NCBI RefSeq assembly: GCF_001649575.2
Contig: NC_051448.1
Location: 14,984,411-15,048,410 of the forward strand
Reading direction: 5' to 3'
Source: Kryptolebias marmoratus
Lineage: Eukaryota > Chordata > Actinopteri > Cyprinodontiformes > Rivulidae
Length of the DNA stretch: 64,000 bases
Part shown: piece by piece, positions 49,026-60,253 of the stretch
Layout of the letters: every line of letters begins with the position of its first letter
Position numbering within the stretch: the stretch's first letter is position 1
Notes under the pieces: model-generated
What the model was told of the DNA's origin: nothing
Seen by the model: the letters and a program-made list of their open reading frames with translations, nothing else
Database searches by the model: none
Made by a program: the position numbers and the translations under genes

Positions 49026-52000
49026 AGCAAATAAGAGGAACTAAAGAACTTAGATCATTATCATTTAAAAAGTTTTTAAACAACAATGAATTGGATTTCA
49101 CTTAAAAAAAATGCATCTTGGAAACAAATTATGTTTTCTGTTGTCATTTAGAAGCTTACTGCTTGTCTCTGCAGACATCTTTTTTTTTCTTGTTTTTGTG
49201 AGTGTGTATTTAAGCTGGGTATGGTTACTTTTATCATTAACGTTTTGTTTTTTTAGAACTTTAAAGCAAATCCTATTTTAATGTGCTTTATAGTTTAGTA
49301 TATTTTAATTATTCTTTATAGTTTCAGCCATTCTTTTTGTCCTTTTAAACGTCAGCTCTAGCTCGTCCTGCTGAAAGACAAGTATATTTTTTAGCATCAG
49401 TACCAAACACAAAACTTACACTAAAAATAGGTGTACACTTTAAACATTGATACTTTAGGAAAAATAAATCAATAAAAAATGAAAGATCAAATCTAAAAAT
49501 TACAAAGAGGCAGAAGTCATTTACATAAAAACGCTATCAATGGCAGTTTTGAAACAGAGTCATTATTGTTCAAACTGTTGAATCCCTTATGGTCTCACAC
49601 AATTGTAGCTGTGTGAAAAAAAACAAGGGGAAATAATTCCAGCAGACATTTATTTTTTAGTGCAGCAAAAAACACCCATTTGCAAGACAGGCTTCGAATT
49701 TGTTAGCTTTTATCTGTTTTATGACACAATTCCCTGTCTCTGGGTGTTTGCGGCTGGTTGCTAATTTATGTGCTCAAAAGACGTTATCGGTTACTTCCGT
49801 CATAATAAAGAAAAAATGAGTAATGCCTTTTTTCTCTCAGCAGATGTAGAATTTAAAGTTTTGGGTTGACACCACATTTGTAAAAGTTGTGTCATTAGAA
49901 AAACACAATGAAAAAAAAATAGTTCAGCCTATAGACCAAATCAATTTCCATGGTAATGACCTTATAATTATTATTTATGATTAAAATGTTAATGCAATTT
50001 AATCTATAAAATTATTTTATTTTATTTAATGGCAAAAACAAAGAAAAGCATGGTAGTCACAGTTTCTGACTAACAAATCAGCACATCTTGTTATAAATGA
50101 AACACACTGCTGGAGAAAAGACTGAAATTGCAGTGCTTCAATTTCATTTAGCTGTTTGTGTGAGGAATAGAAATGCTATTTGTTTTAAAAGCCTACCTCA
50201 CACATGACTACCCCCACAATGGGACAATAAAACTTGTCCTAATTAACTCTCTGAATAGCAACACCAGAATCCACCAACCCACTTTCATGGTTTACACGCA
50301 TATCGAGCAAGTGGATTTTCTTTACAGTCTGAAAATTGAGATGCTTTGTTCCAAAAGGGATTTTCTGCCATCAAAAAAAGAACTGATTGAGATTGTTCAG
50401 TCACTTGTGAGGGAATTGTAGTTTTTGAATTGATTGAGTTGAATGCAATTTGTACTCGGAGTCAGTAAGAATGCAAATCAATCGGGGGAAAAAAAAGGCT
50501 TAAGAAATAAAGAAGGGAAGAAAGAAAATGGAAGTTAAACTAATGTTTGGCCAAATGGATAAAGATGGCTAGGAACTAATGAGGTGTTTGCAGGAGAATA
50601 GAGAAGCTGCACAACTCAGCCTAAAAAAACGACACTCTTTCCTTCAACTCTCAATTCTGTTTTCATAGTTTTTTGCTTCTACTTCCCTTGTTCTTTCCTG
50701 CTGCCCTCTATTAGACCTTTAATTGGGTCTGAAAATTGGAGCATAACCTAAAACCCAAAGAATAGAATTGTGTGAGACCATAGCCCCAAATAAATCTTGA
50801 CTAAACTGCTAGTAATTTGCTCATATAAATGGCTAATAATGCTATTTTTCAACCATGTATCAGAGACAACTGAGGGGCTAATTTATACCAGACCATAATA
50901 AAAAGCTAAAAGGTCAAGTTGAGTCCAATTTTCTCCATTCTGGTTTTCATTTAGTCAGGGAGATTTGTTGTTGAGTTCAACTTTATACCTCCCTCCTGCC
51001 ATTATTCTTCATTTCAGCTGTACTTCTGCAGCTTCTTTCACCCTAGCTAATATTTTATATTCCCAGTTATGTAGAAATGCAGAAGTAGCATTTTAAACTT
51101 GATACAGAAAACTTATTCCGACACTGAACCCCTTGCTAAGAAACATGGGTTTAACATAATAATACTGTATTAAGAATAAAATCTCCCCCTTTTTGCTGTG
51201 GCTTTTTTCCCTCGTGTCTTGTGCCACATTTTCCTACAAAGTGCCATAGTTATCAAAGGTAGAACTTTTGCTTTTATTGACATTGATACGATGGGTTTTC
51301 AGCCTATGTGGTATTTTCTCGTGACATTTTTGGAGGCAAATAATTAAATTTTGCTGTAAAAGATCAGCAAGTTAATTGTCAACACCTTATTCATAAGAGA
51401 TTTAACAGCTTAATGAATTGTTAAACATTTATAATTTGATAAGTTATTCATCCATTATGAAAGGCTTCAACCGAAGATTAAGAATAAAAAAAATGTGATT
51501 GCCTAATTGTGGAAAATTCATCACTATCATGACACTTAACTCCTTTTCATTTCTTTACTCTGTAGCGAAAGCTCACTGAAAATATTACCTAAGCAAAAAA
51601 ATTAGGAATTTTTAGGTCATCCTTGTCTGAGAAAAACATGTAATTCTTAAAATTTTTCACAGATTGTATTTTTAAAATAAGATGATAAAGTTGGTCTTCT
51701 CCTAAACCTAACTAATTTTGAAGCCTAAACTTAACCAAAGATTAACTGACAATACAAAACAGCAGTAGAAAATGACTCTTGAGTATGCAAAGTAAATTAA
51801 AATATAAGAGTTAAAATGGTGCAAACGTTGTAGTACTTCTTCACTGCAAAGCAAGCCAAATCTTATCTAAAATTAAAATAAAGTGTAGCAAAACATCAGT
51901 GACATCAGACAACATAAATCTGTGTTTTGTGGGTGAAAGTTATAGCAATCTAAGGTAAAACTCTTGTCGTGTTTGTGCAGCGACCCCCATGTTTGGATAT

Positions 52001-52063
52001 CTAAAGCAAACTCAATTAACTGCCGAGTTGCATTTGCATCAGCAAAACTAATATGGTATAGGT

Positions 52064-52087
52064 AGAAGTAAGTAAGTAAGTAAGTAC
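52064..52087. repeat. AAGT tetranucleotide microsatellite
   Basis: About five AAGT units (AAGTAAGTAAGTAAGTAAGT) are present. Confidence 0.85.
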
Positions 52088-53334
52088 TGCTCCATTATTG
52101 TTCTTTTATCAAAACATTCTACCAAAGTACCATGCATAAGATTAGATTTATCGTAACATTTGCTAAGCAAAACTTGACGCGTTTGGGATCAACAGTCACA
52201 TCATTAAGTAAGGAGCAACTTCCCTTGTGACACACTGGACTTATCACACTTTGGCGAATACATGCCTGTGGCCTTATCTGATTGGTTAAAAATTGTTTGA
52301 TTTTTTTCTCACTAAGAGAAGCTGACCTGGTTTGGCCTTCTCACCAATGTGACACTGGGTCAGAAGGAGTACAATTAGGTAAAACATATGTGCACATAGG
52401 TGTGCTTCAGTTTATAATCAGACAAATGGGAGTCGCTGTAAAAATCAGGTGACTTCTGTAGTTTAAACAAAATGGGCCCGTCTCCACTCAGCCTTCCAGG
52501 AGAAAACACCATTGATAAACATGCAAGTCAGTTATTAAGTATGGCTTACAGCTTGTAAACATACAGTATGCATGTCCTTTCAGAGGGCAAATATTATTTT
52601 TATTTTTCTCATGTTATTGCTAACCCCATCTCCTGCTGCTAGCCTGAAAAACAAAAACTTTAGTCTGTATAAGCAAACAATTCTACATTTAAGGTCAATA
52701 TATTTGTTTAAAAAAATAATGAAATGAAAGCATCCAAACAATCTGAAAAGGGTTTGAAAGACGCCAGTGATTGCCATGGTTTTCCTTTTCTTTTTTTTTC
52801 TTTTTTTGGACCGCTGCAGCATGTGTTTGACTCATGTTTTAATCTCCCTCCCGCCTCTCCTTTATCTCTATGTACACCCACACACTGGAGTCAGACGGAT
52901 CAAAGATTTACATCCTCATCATAACCTTTTGGGCGAGGTTCATGGCTGACAGGCCCAGTTGGAATTAAACGCAAGTTCCTCTCAATAAGATAGCCATTTT
53001 CATGGAGCGATCCCCCGCTGAGCCCATCCATATTTCTGAAGTGAAAATACTGCAGGCGCTTTATGTGGAGTAATCCTCTCATTGGTAGTGAGCAAGCTGA
53101 CAAATTTCTTTCTTTATGAAACATATCAGCTTCGTTTTTATTTAGATTATGTACTAAGTTCTTGGAATACTCGTGTCTTTACTTTCGCTTTGTATACATA
53201 TTCATCTTTTTGACCTTTTCTTGGAGCTCTTTGGCCTTTGCCTTCTCAGGATCTAGTTTTCAGCATGTGTTCTACTTGATTATGATGTATTTGCACATAT
53301 TTGCATACCAGTCTTGGTTTGGTCTGAGCTGCAG

Positions 53335-53467
53335 GGGGAAACAAAGATCCTGAAGTTGAAGAACCTGCGTCCTCAGGACTATGCCAACTACAGCTGCATC
53401 GCCTCTGTGAGAAATGTGTGTGGGATTCCTGACCGCAGTGTAATCTTCAGACTTACCAATAAGACAG
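53335..53467 (+). CDS. mdga2: mdga2 exon 4 of window: C-terminal part of Ig2
   Basis: The exon encodes 44 codons, from GETKILKLKNLRPQDYANYS to FRLTNKT, plus one base of a split Ala codon (phase 0 in, phase 1 out). It completes Ig2: Cys21 in DYANYSC is the F-strand cysteine, and Cys29 in RNVCGIPD is a further conserved MDGA cysteine. Sequons NYS (18-20) and NKT (42-44) are potential N-glycosylation sites. The splice signals look weak. The acceptor tract before GCAG is interrupted by many purines (GGTTTGGTCTGAGCT), and the donor GTACTC lacks the usual A/G at +4 and G at +5. The exon length is not a multiple of three, so skipping it would break the frame. It lies only 115 bp from the next exon, by far the shortest intron seen here. 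Identity is secure because the frame and sequence join exactly to both neighbours. Confidence 0.96.
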
Positions 53468-53582
53468 GTACTCAATAGGACTATTGACTTTTCAGGGAAG
53501 CAAGTTCATAAGGCACAAAAATTACTATTTTAATGTTTCACCAAATAAAAATGCAGTTCAAAAATAAAGTATTTCTCCACAG
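53468..53582 (+). other. 115-bp mdga2 intron between Ig2 and Ig3 exons
   Basis: GTACTC ... TTTCTCCACAG, phase 1. It is over forty times shorter than any other intron in the window. The donor is weak. Translation into it from the upstream exon gives Gly-Thr-Gln and a TAG stop at 53476-53478. Two AATAAA hexamers lie at 53544-53549 and 53563-53568, close to the 3' end. Confidence 0.95.
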
Positions 53583-53852
53583 CCTCTCCATCTATCAAAC
53601 TGCTGGTGGAGGATCCCATCGTGGTCAATCCTGGTCAGACTGTATCTTTGGTCTGCATCACCACTGGAGGGGAGCCGCCCCCCATCCTCACATGGGTCAC
53701 CAGTAACGACAGCCTGCCTCAGAGGAGCGTGGTGAAGGGGGGCACACTCACACTGCCGGCCATTACCTCAGAGGAGGCGGGGGTCTACAGCTGTGTGGCC
53801 AGCAACAATGTGGGAAACCCGGCCAAGAAGTCCACCACCATCGTGGTGCGAG
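53583..53852 (+). CDS. mdga2: mdga2 exon 5 of window: complete Ig3 domain
   Basis: The acceptor is TTTCTCCACAG and the donor GTGAGA. The exon opens with two bases that complete Ala, then 89 codons from SPSIKLLVEDPIVVNPG to KKSTTIVVR, then one base of the next codon, so it is a symmetric phase 1-1 exon of 270 nt. It contains a whole Ig domain: B-strand Cys24 (SLVCITTGG), core Trp37 (LTWVTS), and F-strand Cys70 in the motif EEAGVYSCVASNNVGN. One sequon, NDS, is at 41-43. Because the exon is symmetric, skipping it would remove Ig3 cleanly without a frameshift. In mammalian MDGA2 the next residues begin Ig4 (a segment resembling LKKGRFWITPD); that exon was not found in the remaining 10 kb. Confidence 0.97.
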
Positions 53853-54105
53853 GTGAGAAGGCATGACTTCTGTACTAATATAATCCAAATTTTGCTGAAT
53901 TAGAACTCTTACAACAGCACATAAGTAATCTGTGATACTTTTTAGAGAAAATTAAGGCCTACTTATAGTGAGCTACTGCTAGTTAAAACATACAAAAAGG
54001 GAGACAATTTTTTTTTTTCATTTTCTTTCTTAAGATCATGAATTACTGAAAATAATTCATGATTTTATTGGATATTTGACAATGCTAAAGACAATAAATA
54101 CTATA

Positions 54106-54700
54106 AGTGACCGTTTACACAAAGCTGTTTTTCAGTGAAACTATAGCATTAATGTTGCAGTTCGGCCATTCATTTACACAACAACAGTGATTAGAGTCTC
54201 TGACACTGAAGCTCTGTTTACATGAGGCCGAACGTTAAAGATTTTCAGATGTTGATTGGAAATAAGTTACATGTTTACATGGTGCTGCTGTGCTGTAGTT
54301 TCCATGCCAGGCCACTAGGTGACACTTATACACTTATATGAGCGCAGGCACCAGTCCCTCCAGCATGGAAGCAGTTACATCCAAAATGGTGAATACACAG
54401 ACTTTTGTTTGAACTTACAGTGAGGTTGGGTTGCTTCTACATCTTGAAAACGTTGAGTAACATAAACAGCACTCTGCAATCTGCTATTACTACTGTTGTG
54501 GATGTCCTCCTGCAAGTGCAGATCAGCTCGTGACTGAAACCGTCTGTGGAATGCATGCTGGAGAGACTGGTGTCTGCACGCATGCACGTGTCAGCGCTAA
54601 GTAGTGGATTGGCATGGAAATTACAACGAGTTCAATGTAGCGTCGTGTAAACATGTAACGTTTCCAAGAGATTGTGTAAACTTGTGTAAACTGGGCCTAA
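54106..54700. mobile_element. Possible degenerate non-autonomous DNA transposon
   Basis: The left edge GACCGTTTACACAAAGCTG and right edge TTGTGTAAACTGGGCC are imperfect inverted matches (GTTTACAC against GTGTAAAC). Inside, TTTACACA, TTTACATG and TGTAAAC words recur in both orientations, as in fish MITEs. No target duplication can be shown and no transposase frame exists. Confidence 0.4.
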
Positions 54701-57700
54701 ACTCTTGTTCCGTATGTAAACTTGCATGTCATGCAATGCAAGTAGTAAAGCTTTGTGTGATTTTATGTCAAGACTTTCTAAATTGTGTTGTTTTTTACTA
54801 TTTCTATTGACAGTTATCTACAAAAAAAATAGGCCAAACTACAAAACTGTATTTGGGCACTTCAGAAAAAAAAATAGAATTTTTGTTTGTTTGCTGCTCT
54901 CTATTGCAATTAAAGTTGAAATTTTAAGAATAAAGTCAAACTGTTGAGAATAAAATTGGAATATTATTTCCAGAAAAAAAATAGAAATGTTAAAAATTTT
55001 AAAGTTGGTTGGAATAGTGTTTCTCTAAGAAAGTGAACCCCTTGACGCTCCTGAGCCCTACTGTATTTGATTTATATTTTATTATTATTACTGTAGCTGA
55101 GGATTAAGGTTGAGCTTTTACTGGGTAAACTAGAAAATAACAACAAGAAGCATTTTATTTGAACCAGTTCAAAGTGCAGTTTATTACTCTGCTGCGGTGG
55201 AGCTCACAAAACTTTGTTCAATTCTTCACAATAAGAGTTTCATACACATACACTCAGTGTTGACCTTTAAATACTTTCAAAATTCCTAGTGGTCTAGGCT
55301 ACATTATGAGTTTTACTGAATAATAGTAGTAATATTTAATAATAATGTAAGCTATTCTTATCAAATTTAGAGTTTAACGTCATAACCGAATGTACATATT
55401 TGTGACTTATTGTGAACAACTTAAGGAAATTCTGTGAGCTCTGCTGCAGCAGGAGTAATAAACCACACCTCAGGCTGGTTTTAAATAAAATGATCTTATT
55501 GTTGTTTTGTAGTTTAACCAGTAAAACTGCACCCATAACCCTCAGCTGCAATAATATAAAAAAATGAAGAAAAAAAACAATACAGTAGGATTCAGGAACA
55601 CAACCGGGTTTGCTTCCTCAAGCTTAGTCTTGAAACATTATTTAGACTTTTTATTTCCTCAGCATCACTTCTTTTTTTTTTTTAAAATAATATTTCAAGT
55701 TTATTCTCATCATTTCAAATTTAATCTTGACATTTTGACTGAAACTTTGAAACAAACTAAAAGAAATCTTCTACCTTATTTTGCTTTTTTTTCCTGAGTG
55801 GCCCTAATATGCCTTCATACTAAACATTAGTAGTAAAGTAGACACATTTTCGTCTCATTCTACGTTATTAAAGTCTGTTTGTCATTTGTTGTAAGTTTAA
55901 ATGTCTCTTTAAGGTTCATCTGTTTGTTGCTTTTTTTAGATGTGATTGCTTGTCCACTAGGGTTCTTTTAGCAGATGTACTTTTTGGTGAAGTGATAACA
56001 GCTAGATGCAAACAAGGTTCAAAATGTATTTACTGTGGGAAAAAAACAAAAACTTTCTTTCGTGTGGTCTTTAGTTCATTAAAAAAAATATCAATCTCTG
56101 TTTATAAATTGAATAAGTTAGTTTTGTTTGCCCACATTGCATTAGATTCCATTCGGGTAAAAGTTTGAAATATACCTTTTTTCACAGTTAATTATAAGCC
56201 GTAGTCAAGAGCATTACAAGAGGGAATGAGTGTGAAATGTGTAATTAAATGCACATAATGAAGGAGCTGTTAGCACCAGTTTAACGAGACCAGTGAGTTA
56301 AGGGTCATTGGTGACTGTTTTTGGTCATTTTAAGAAGCGCTTTCTTTACTAAGATGTTCCTCAATGTAACGGCACAACAAGCAGGAGAGATGGCTAAAGC
56401 ACATTTATAAATAAAAAAGAGCTACTCCATGCATGCTTTTCATTTTTACAGTTTGTGAAAACCTAGATATAAACCTGGCACTGCAGTAAAATCCAGAAAA
56501 TATATTTTAAGGCTTTCACCATCTGTAAAGAAAATCTGTTTTATTACAAAACCTGCACAGATGCAGTGTATTGAATGAGGAAATTGGCTTTCACACTCTT
56601 AAATTGATTGCTATTACTGAGCTTGAGAATTAAGGGAGGGTGTGTGTGACTGGGCTTTTAGAAATCCAAATGCTCTAAATGTGAAATTGCAGAAACCTCA
56701 TGCAGAGAATAAGAAGATGCTGCATTTGAGGCAACCTTGCAAGGTAAATAACATTCAAGCAGCAATGCCTTGTTTTGCATTTTTATCATTTTAGAGTGCA
56801 TCATACATGCACAAATGACATAAGTGAACGGATTTCAATCCGAAATCAGCAGAGAATCTCACAAATGTTAAGTTTCCCACGGTTTTCTTCACTCATCTCA
56901 GACATTACGCCACAGCTCCATCATCAGGTCGCCTCTGTGCTTGGTCTGTTTAGAAGCTTTTTTTATTTTTTTATGCAGCCATATAACTCTGTGGGATGAA
57001 AATCAAATCGCCAACAAATCATTTTCTGATGGCCCCCCTGACAGATAAACCCCTTCTCTGTATTGTTAAAGTGCCCATACAGCTGAGGACTTAAGAAGAG
57101 AGAGGCTTACATCAAAGAGACGATGTCAGGTGTCCTGTGGGAGCAAATAACTCAGAGCACGCTCACTTCAGGCGTCGCAATAAATACCGCTCTCTCATTG
57201 ATGTGTCATACATCTGGAGTTGACAAAAGTTCTCTGATGGGATCCTGTTGAGATTAATCAAAAGGAAAATCACAAAAACCTAAAAGTTTTTATGTAACGT
57301 TTGAATTTACACTGGCAGATTTAGCAGATTTGACTGTGGAGCTTATCAGAATGAAAATGCATTATTTTGATTGACTAAATGTCTAGCGGAATATACAATC
57401 ACTTAGTTTTTTCTCAATGGATAAACAAGGATTTCTTTTAGAAAGGCTGCTACAGTTTGGTTTCAATAATGCAACATATTGATTCCCTGAAATCTAACTA
57501 CATTGCAGAACTGTTAAAACAATCAAGGTTTGTACATTTTTAGGCAAAATCAGACGTTGTTCAATGGTGCTTCTACACCCCTTTCACACAGGATGATGAT
57601 TTTCCTACATTCTCCATGACCTACATGACCTATAAAAACAGGGCTAGATTGTGACCTCACCAAGCTTTATACTAGGGGTCCTCAAGCTTTATCTTTAATG

Positions 57701-58044
57701 GTCCTTATCTGATTTCCAGATAAGGTCAAAGGTCTAGAACACCTAACAAGCAAATCCATTTTTTAATTAAATTTGCTTACGACTTAACACCAGAAGAAAT
57801 GTCACTGTTTGCATATGGTTGTTTGCTGCTCTAACTTTTGACCTTATGTGCAGTGTAATTTTATAACTATAACTGAATTACTTTTCATTCCTCCTAATAA
57901 AATGCTTTTGTTTTCACATAAGGATAAACATTAAATGTGGGTTTTATAGATGCCCTGATATAGTTAAAATACAGAATAAACTACAGTGAAAAGGTGCATT
58001 TATTGCTGAGAATGCAGACTCACATCAATATATAGTACCACAAA

Positions 58045-59078
58045 TGGTGAGGACAAAATACACATTCTCAATGGGGTTAAGGTCTGGATTCTGTGGTGGC
58101 CAATCCATGTGTGAAAATGATCTCTTGTGCTCCCGAACCACTCTTTCACAATTCAAGCCTGATGAATCCTGGCATTGTCATCTTGGAATATGCCCGTGCC
58201 ATCAGGGAAGCAAAAATCTATTGATGGAATATCTGGTCATTCAGTATATTCAGGTAGTCGGCTGACCTCATTCTTTGAGCTCATACTGTTGCTAAACCTA
58301 GACCTGACCAACTGCAGCAACCCCAGATCATAGCACTGCCCCCTCAGGCTTGTACAGTAGGCACTAGGCATGATGGGTGCAACACTTCACCTGTCTCTCC
58401 CTGATGCGCTCATCACTCTGGAACAGGGTCAATCTGGACTCATCAGACCACATGACCGTCTTCCATTGCTCCAGAGTCCAATCTTTATGCTCCCTAGCAA
58501 ATTGAAGCTTTTTTTCCAGTTAGCTTCACTGATTAGTGGTTTTCTTAAGGCTACACAGCTGTTCAGTCCCAATCTCTTGAGTTCCCTTGACATTGTGCAT
58601 GTGGAAATGCTCTTTCTTTCACTATTAAACGTAGCCCGGAGTTCTACTGTTGTTTTTCTTCGATTTGATTTCACCAAACGTTCAAATGATCGACAATCAC
58701 GATCGTTGAGGATTTTTTTCCAACCATATTTCTTCCTCAGAGATGATGGGTCCCCAACATCCTTTCAGTTTTCAATAATGTGTTGGACAGTTCTTAACCC
58801 AATTTTAGTGGTTTCTGCAATCTCCTTTGAGGCTTTCTGTGCTTGATGAATACCAATGATTTGACCCTTCTCAAACAGACTGACATCTTTTCCACAACCA
58901 CGTGATGTTTTTCAACATGGTTGTTTAAGAAATGAGAAGCAACTCATTGCACCAGTTAGGGTTAAATAACTTGTTGCCAGCTGAAACATAGTCACCCATG
59001 CAGTAATTATCCAATGGGAGGCTTGTACCTATTTGCTTAGTTAAATCCAGGTGGCGCCTTTTTTTTGGCCAGGCAGTA
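58045..59078 (-). pseudogene. Tc1-like transposon relic with broken transposase
   Basis: Read on the minus strand, the region carries a Tc1/mariner transposase in pieces. From the N-terminal side (near 58890) it shows a degenerate DNA-binding part (KGQIIGIHQ, KEIAETTKIG), then NRRKTTVELRATFNSERKSI and STCTMSRELKRLGL, the first catalytic Asp in VMWSDESRLTLFQSDER, then IFQDDNARIH with the second Asp, and PPQNPDLNPIEN with the final Glu, a DD34E-type arrangement. Stops and frameshifts separate these blocks. One terminal repeat is preserved at the plus-strand right edge (TTTTTGGCCAGGCAGTA followed by TA, 59062-59080). The C-terminal end and the opposite terminal repeat are missing, so the copy is truncated and immobile. 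Confidence 0.85.
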
Positions 59079-59189
59079 TATATGCATGTTTTTTTAATTC
59101 ACTCATCTTTGAAAACTCAATGTTAAGAGGCTTTCTTTTCTTTGCACATTTAGATTACACTGTGACGATGTGACATAACACCTGTTGCC

Positions 59190-60005
59190 TTAGGCTATGT
59201 TCACACTGCAGGTTTTAATGCTCAATTACAATTTTTTTTTTTTTTTGCTGAGATTCAATATTTTTGTGTGGTTGTTCATAATATAATTTAAATGCAACCG
59301 CCATCAGACTCCATTGTGAACAGTCTGTGGCCCTGAAGCAACCCTGTGTGCGCAGACGATGTGACAACACACGCAGCACGCTGTGTTTACGGAAGTAAAT
59401 ACGGATGCTACATATGTTAGCATGTGTGTATTAACTCTGAATTTGTTGAGCAATCAGAGCTGACTAAACTATTTTCTGCCATGCTTGTTTTGTTCAGTGT
59501 TTACATTTGATCTTTCCATCTACTCCACCACAGAGTTGCATTTCTGGAATGGGAGTGACAAACTGAAAATAGATAAGAGAAACTAACTCAAGAATCGATC
59601 CAATCACGCTAGTATCTTTATGATCTGAAACCGGTGTTGGTATTATATGTTGGTGTAGATTCTCAATTATCAAGGACACTGCAAATCTAAAAAGTAAAAA
59701 AAAAACGACAAAGTAACTAGACTTCTATTCTGTAGGTGAAGACGTGCAGAGTTCCAAGCTTTAAACTGCATGATGTTAATATTCATAAAATCCATATTTG
59801 AATTGATCCGATGAAATATGTAATTTCCTTTCAGACTAAGGTCGCTTTGAAAACATTGGATATTTATCCAGTTTAGTACCATATATGAAAGTGACCTGGG
59901 TCTGGATTTGTCACGCCATAAAAAAGTCAGATAAGGGTCACATATGAGCAAAAAGAAAAAAAAAGAATTTAGGCCACTTTTGCCTGCTGTGTGAATATAG
60001 CCTTA
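59190..60005. mobile_element. 810-bp non-autonomous element with TTA duplication (Harbinger-like)
   Basis: The left end is GGCTATGTTCACACTGCAGG (59193 on) and the right end CCTGCTGTGTGAATATAGCC (to 60002), inverted repeats matching at about 17 of 20 positions. The trinucleotide TTA flanks both sides directly (59190-59192 and 60003-60005), as in PIF/Harbinger insertions. The interior is AT-rich and has no transposase-like frame, so it would depend on an autonomous relative. The superfamily call rests on the TTA duplication and end structure alone. Confidence 0.7.
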
Positions 60006-60153
60006 GAATAACACTGGCGATATGATCTCAGACAGCTTGTGGCTGTTACTGCAGCATACACTGTACAGCTAATTTTCACTGCTTCAATTATGAGTTTTGG
60101 TTCTCACACGAAGCATACAGACACAGGCTCACACCCTGCCTCACCTACCTCAT

Positions 60154-60177
60154 GCTCTCTGTCTCTCTGTCTCTCTG

Positions 60178-60251
<74 letters not shown>
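60154..60251. repeat. CTCTCTGT/CT compound microsatellite
   Basis: Four or five CTCTCTGT units lead into about 30 uninterrupted CT units. The pure polypyrimidine run is long enough to be highly variable and could adopt triplex structure. Confidence 0.95.

Positions 60252-60253
<2 letters not shown>

Larger units (their letters stand above)
48407..53334 (+). other. mdga2 intron within Ig2 (4.9 kb)
   Basis: GT-AG intron (GTAAGA ... GAGCTGCAG), phase 0. It contains a Rex3-like 3' fragment (48735-49025) and an AAGT microsatellite (52064-52087). The segment 49100-52000 is AT-rich with nothing nameable. The block 52850-53090 is repeat-poor and more GC-balanced. The 3' end has a purine-interrupted pyrimidine tract, making the acceptor weak. 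Confidence 0.9.
11877..53852 (+). other. mdga2: mdga2 gene, internal part (Ig1-Ig3 exons and introns)
   Basis: Five exons on the + strand join into one open frame: 140 + 175 + 197 + 133 + 270 = 915 nt, or 304 whole codons plus split codons at the outer ends. All introns are GT-AG. The encoded protein matches the N-terminal ectodomain of MDGA2 as I know it, including stretches such as ERVYTIREGETLELTC and YYCKAENGLGSPAIKSIRVD. MDGA1 differs at many of these positions, so MDGA2 is preferred; which teleost duplicate this might be is not resolved. Family knowledge: MDGA proteins are GPI-anchored, neuronal, with six Ig domains, one FNIII and one MAM domain, and they bind neuroligins in cis to block neurexin binding. 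Ig1 (exons 1+2), Ig2 (exons 3+4) and Ig3 (exon 5) are each bounded by phase-1 introns, the usual arrangement for shuffled Ig modules. Signal peptide, Ig4 onward and GPI signal are outside the window. Exon numbers used in this annotation count only exons seen here. Confidence 0.95.

Noticed and set aside
53264..53334. Alternative upstream acceptor (GTTTTCAG) extending exon 4
   Set aside because: The added 71 nt would shift the frame and introduces stops; the acceptor at 53334 gives exact continuity with exon 3.
11877..53852. Assignment to mdga1
   Set aside because: Exon 1 and exon 3 segments (GETLELTC, SIGEAKEQFYYERTVFLRC) match MDGA2 as I know it and differ from MDGA1.
58370..58846. 158-residue plus-strand open frame
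   Set aside because: It is the antisense shadow of the Tc1 transposase relic; the minus-strand reading gives recognisable transposase blocks.
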